From Planctomycetota bacterium (lineage in GTDB: Bacteria > Planctomycetota > UBA1135 > UBA2386), in contig JAGQRA010000019.1 of the NCBI GenBank assembly GCA_020425885.1, positions 1 to 6,503 of the forward strand: 6,503 nucleotides of DNA, written 5' to 3'. The notes below the pieces were generated by a model. It made no database searches, was not told where the DNA came from, and was given only the letters and a program-made list of their open reading frames with translations. Below are positions 3,729 through 6,503 of the stretch, piece after piece. Both the position numbers and the translations under genes were made by a program. How positions within the stretch are numbered: position 1 is the stretch's first letter; every line of letters starts with the position of its first letter.

Positions 3729-6503
3729 CCGCGTGAACAGGTTGATGAACTGATTGCTGGTCTCGAACTGCGAGCCGGCGTTGATCGTCAGCGCCTGGCT
3801 GTACCAGACCGTGCCCGTGAGCGGCACGCTGCCGGGGGCGCTGAACGGCAGCGTGTAGTGGCCGGCGGGGTCGGTGAAGCCGATGAACGTGACGTAGTTG
3901 CCGCCGACCAGGATCGGCGGCACGCCGTTGATCAGGGTCGGGCCGGCCTGGCTGCCGAGCGCCCACATGAACGGCTGCGGACCGGCCGTCGTGATCGACA
4001 GCGTGAGGGGGGAGCCCTGGGTGGCCTGCTCGGGCAGCAGCGTCATCGACGTCGACAGCGGTACGGCGCCGGTGGTCGAGTAGATCTCGAGGTCGTCGAT
4101 CTGCCAGCCACCCATCTCGACCTGGGCGTCGCTGTTGAGGTCGAACTCGATCACCACCGACGGGTTGTTGTTGGCGCCGGAGAGGTACAGCATGAACGTC
4201 GTCCAGCCGCTTTCCTGGATCACGTAGTAGCTCTGGTAGATCATCACGCCGTTGACCCGGACACTGAGCTGGTCGGCCGAACTCGACTCGCAGCTGGCCC
4301 AGCGCTTGCACCGCATCCAGACATTCGTCTTGCCGGTGCAGTCGATCGGCGGCGAGCGCAGCCACGAGTAGCTCGACGGCGAGTAGGCGCCGTTGCCGGT
4401 GAGGTCCGTACCGGCGCAGAAGTTGCCACTGGCGGCCGCGGTCGGGTCGGTCCAGCCCCAGCCGCTGGCGCCGTTCGGGGTCGCGATCTCCCAGTCGTCG
4501 GTGCCGTGGTACGAGCCGTGGGTCCAGCCGACGCCGCCGCTCTCGAAGTCCTCGGTCCAGAACACCTCGTCGGCCAGGGTGGCGTAGGTGTACTCGCCGC
4601 TGGCCGGCATGCGAAACTGCTGGCCGCTGCCGTGAGCTGCCTCGAAGTGGTAGCTCATCGGCTGCGGCGCGGCCATGCCGGGCAGCAGGGCGCGGTAGCG
4701 GTCAGGCGTGGTGGTGGGTGACATCAGGCGCACGCGCGGCTGGCCATCGTCATAGTGCAGCCGCACCTGGGCGAACGCGCCGGTGTTGGGCACGGCGTCG
4801 ATCTCGACGAAACGCGGCACCAGCTGGTCACGGGTCGCCTGCAGCACGGTCGGGTCGGCGAGGTAGCCGTCGCGGAGCTGCGGGTAGGGCAGGCTGTGCG
4901 CGTTGCAGGCCGCGACCAGCTGGCTGTAGTGCGGCGTGCCGTTGGTCAGGTTGCCGTCGTCGTCGTCGGCGATGAAGGCCTGCAGCACGGCGCCGGGCTG
5001 GTCCTCGGCGTCGGCCGCGATCGAAGCCAGCACGACGTCGTTGCTGATGGCGATCGCCTGGGCGGTGCCGAACTGGCTGCGCAGGTTCTGCCGGAACTTC
5101 CAGGCGAATCCCATCCACGACTGCCCCTGCGCGTGCGGCCCGTTGCCGGTCGGGTACTGGCGCGTGTTGTTGCCGTTGCGGATGCCGCTGCCGTTGGTGT
5201 AGAAGCCCTGGCCGATCACCGGATCGTCGAGCAGGTAGAGGCTGCAGATGTCACCCCAGCCCTCGCTGAGGCCGTTGGTCTGCGAGATGCCGCCGTAGCG
5301 GTCGTCGAGGCCGTGGCCCCATTCGTGCGACACCACCGAGGCGCTGGCGGTGTTGTTGCAGCTGCCGGCGGCGTGGTAGAAGTTGATCGAGTTGCCGACG
5401 TAGTAGGCGTTGCACGAGGCGTTGATGTTCACCGTCGGCTGGACCTGGTCGGCGATCGCCAGCTGCGGCGAGTTGCCGAGCAGGCTGCGCGCCAGCTCGT
5501 TGATCTGGTGGACCCAGTAGTAGCAGGTCGAGTGCGCCAGTTCGTTCTGCGTCGAGTTGATGGCCGCGATCTGGATCGTCTGGTTCTGACCGGGCTGCAG
5601 CGTCGCCGATCCGACCAGGGCGTCGCTGCCGAGGATGCGGCGCGTATGCACGCCCTCGAACGGAATCAGCACGGGCGTCGGCGCCGTCAGGCTGACCGAG
5701 AACTGGCCGTTCTGATCGGTGTAGAAGATGCCGTACCCGGGGACCGAGACCTTGACGCCGACCAGCGGTTCGTTGGTCGGCGTCGTCGCCGGCGAGTAGC
5801 CGGTGTGCAGCCAGCCCATCACGGTGTAGGTCGCCGGCGGCGGCGATGTCGGCGGCGGCGTCGACGCGGCGCGATCGCTGCCGGTGCAGCCGGGGATGCC
5901 GCACTCGTGCTTGTCATTGCGGTAGTCGAGCCGGGCACCGGAGTGGGCGTCGATGTAGGCGCGGCCGACGGGGCCATCGCCGTTCTGGTCGACCGCCGAG
6001 ATCGGGATCTCCCAGGCCAGGTAGACCGGGGTCAGGGTGTTGGCCGCGGAGTCGCCCCAGATCACGAGACGCGGTCGGCGGGGCGTTCCGGGCTGCGGCG
6101 TCATCGGCGGCACGAGCTCGAGGCTCTGCCAGGCGATCGCAGTCGCGGCGTCTTCGCCGAGCGTCGGCGTCGTGTCGAACGTGGCGGGCACGTCGAAGGC
6201 CGTGCTGCCGAGGTAGCTGAGGCGGCCCGTCATGTGGATGCGGACGTCGGCGCGGCCGCCGATCACCGGCAGTTCATGGAACGACTGCGCGAACGTGAAC
6301 GTCCAGGTCCGGCCCATCCGGGCGCCGATCGACTCGACGAAGTCGGAGCTGCCCAGGCCGAGCAGCTCGGGCCAGCGGCGCAGCGCGAGATCGGCCTGGC
6401 GCCGGGCCTCATCGATGGTGTTGCCGCGCCAGTCTGGCAACGCGAGTCCCTGGCCATAGAGGTCGCGCGGTGTGCCGGTGGCGCCGTGCCAGCGCACGAC
6501 CCA
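3726..6503 (-). CDS. Secreted multidomain zinc metallopeptidase, fungalysin/thermolysin-like (M36-like), N terminus outside window
   Basis: The minus-strand frame is open from the right edge to a TGA at 3728-3726. The visible 925 residues lack the start and presumably a signal peptide; the GTG at 6497 is not claimed as the start. Residues are counted here from the first visible codon (6503-6501). About 1-195 resemble an FTP/PepSY-type inhibitory propeptide (FAQSFHELPVIGGRADVRIH). A Pro-rich linker (STPPPTSPPPATY, ~213-225) follows, then a carboxypeptidase-regulatory-like beta domain (~226-300). The catalytic domain (~310-560) has HEWGH (His393, Glu394, His397; 5327-5313) and EGWGD (Glu414; 5264-5250): two His ligands, the general base and the third, Glu, ligand. 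The acidic loop DDDDGNLTNG near 512 may bind Ca2+. About 645-810 look like a jelly-roll domain starting WTEDFESGG, with 'GGWQIDDLEIY' at its end. About 812-925 form a C-terminal beta-sandwich ending NLFTR. Likely role is extracellular protein degradation. The metallopeptidase call is firm. The M36 label is tentative because the His-to-Glu spacing (17) is shorter than I recall for fungalysins. Confidence 0.93.
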   Translation of the reverse strand, partial: WVVRWHGATGTPRDLYGQGLALPDWRGNTIDEARRQADLALRRWPELLGLGSSDFVESIGARMGRTWTFTFAQSFHELPVIGGRADVRIHMTGRLSYLGSTAFDVPATFDTTPTLGEDAATAIAWQSLELVPPMTPQPGTPRRPRLVIWGDSAANTLTPVYLAWEIPISAVDQNGDGPVGRAYIDAHSGARLDYRNDKHECGIPGCTGSDRAASTPPPTSPPPATYTVMGWLHTGYSPATTPTNEPLVGVKVSVPGYGIFYTDQNGQFSVSLTAPTPVLIPFEGVHTRRILGSDALVGSATLQPGQNQTIQIAAINSTQNELAHSTCYYWVHQINELARSLLGNSPQLAIADQVQPTVNINASCNAYYVGNSINFYHAAGSCNNTASASVVSHEWGHGLDDRYGGISQTNGLSEGWGDICSLYLLDDPVIGQGFYTNGSGIRNGNNTRQYPTGNGPHAQGQSWMGFAWKFRQNLRSQFGTAQAIAISNDVVLASIAADAEDQPGAVLQAFIADDDDGNLTNGTPHYSQLVAACNAHSLPYPQLRDGYLADPTVLQATRDQLVPRFVEIDAVPNTGAFAQVRLHYDDGQPRVRLMSPTTTPDRYRALLPGMAAPQPMSYHFEAAHGSGQQFRMPASGEYTYATLADEVFWTEDFESGGVGWTHGSYHGTDDWEIATPNGASGWGWTDPTAAASGNFCAGTDLTGNGAYSPSSYSWLRSPPIDCTGKTNVWMRCKRWASCESSSADQLSVRVNGVMIYQSYYVIQESGWTTFMLYLSGANNNPSVVIEFDLNSDAQVEMGGWQIDDLEIYSTTGAVPLSTSMTLLPEQATQGSPLTLSITTAGPQPFMWALGSQAGPTLINGVPPILVGGNYVTFIGFTDPAGHYTLPFSAPGSVPLTGTVWYSQALTINAGSQFETSNQFINLFTR

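Noticed and set aside
3858..4721. 287-codon open frame on the plus strand opposite the metallopeptidase
   Set aside because: Low-complexity Arg/Val/Ala/Gly product antisense to clear beta-sandwich coding sequence, with no motif or convincing start site.
4951..4962. GTCGTCGTCGTC-like short tandem triplets
   Set aside because: They simply encode the run of Asp residues in the acidic, possibly Ca2+-binding loop of the metallopeptidase.
5251..5904. 217-codon minus-strand frame over the metallopeptidase catalytic region
   Set aside because: The alternative frame, encoding HEWGH and EGWGD, is clearly the real one; this product is Arg-rich and motif-free.
1..6503. Phage, transposon, CRISPR, toxin-antitoxin or defence system
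   Set aside because: No transposase, integrase, direct-repeat array, tRNA junction or small paired genes of that kind is visible; composition is uniform throughout.

Overview
This is a GC-rich bacterial window (roughly 70% G+C by eye) with strong G/C preference at third codon positions in every gene called. It has four genes on the plus strand, all ending by 3725, and one long gene on the minus strand that runs off the right edge. I infer a bacterium with a large secretome, most likely a high-GC planctomycete. The best hint is the last ~100 residues of the minus-strand protease, which look like the beta-sandwich tail I associate with extracellular planctomycetal proteins. Myxobacteria-like or Xanthomonadales-like hosts are not excluded, and no rRNA, tRNA or marker gene settles it.

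Layout. Positions 1-291 hold the C-terminal end of an unrecognised protein whose start lies left of the window. A 60-base gap follows, with a GC-rich hairpin over a plausible ribosome binding site. Next is a small protein (352-867) with an N-terminal membrane or export segment and a beta-rich tail. Then comes a secreted S9B dipeptidyl-peptidase-IV-like serine exopeptidase (901-3207, GTG start). Its stop overlaps the ATG of a small 2-oxoglutarate/Fe(II) oxygenase of the aspartyl/asparaginyl beta-hydroxylase family (3204-3725). The minus strand (3726-6503) carries a multidomain secreted zinc metallopeptidase of the fungalysin/thermolysin-like (M36-like) type: propeptide, inserted regulatory-like beta domain, catalytic domain, jelly-roll-like domain and C-terminal beta-sandwich.

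How the genes may work together. Two unrelated exported peptidases, an endopeptidase-type metalloprotease and an aminodipeptidase, sit tail to tail. Together they could break external protein into dipeptides for uptake; this is inference from gene content. The hydroxylase is predicted to be cytoplasmic, yet is probably translationally coupled to the exported peptidase, and its substrate is unknown. The two convergent transcription units meet with no intergenic base: their TGA stops abut as TGATCA inside an inverted repeat that may act as a bidirectional terminator.

I found no mobile element, CRISPR array, RNA gene or obvious new defence system. The points most worth checking are the altered S1 pocket of the peptidase, the peptidase-hydroxylase coupling, the possible leaderless promoter at 888-893 and the stop-to-stop hairpin.
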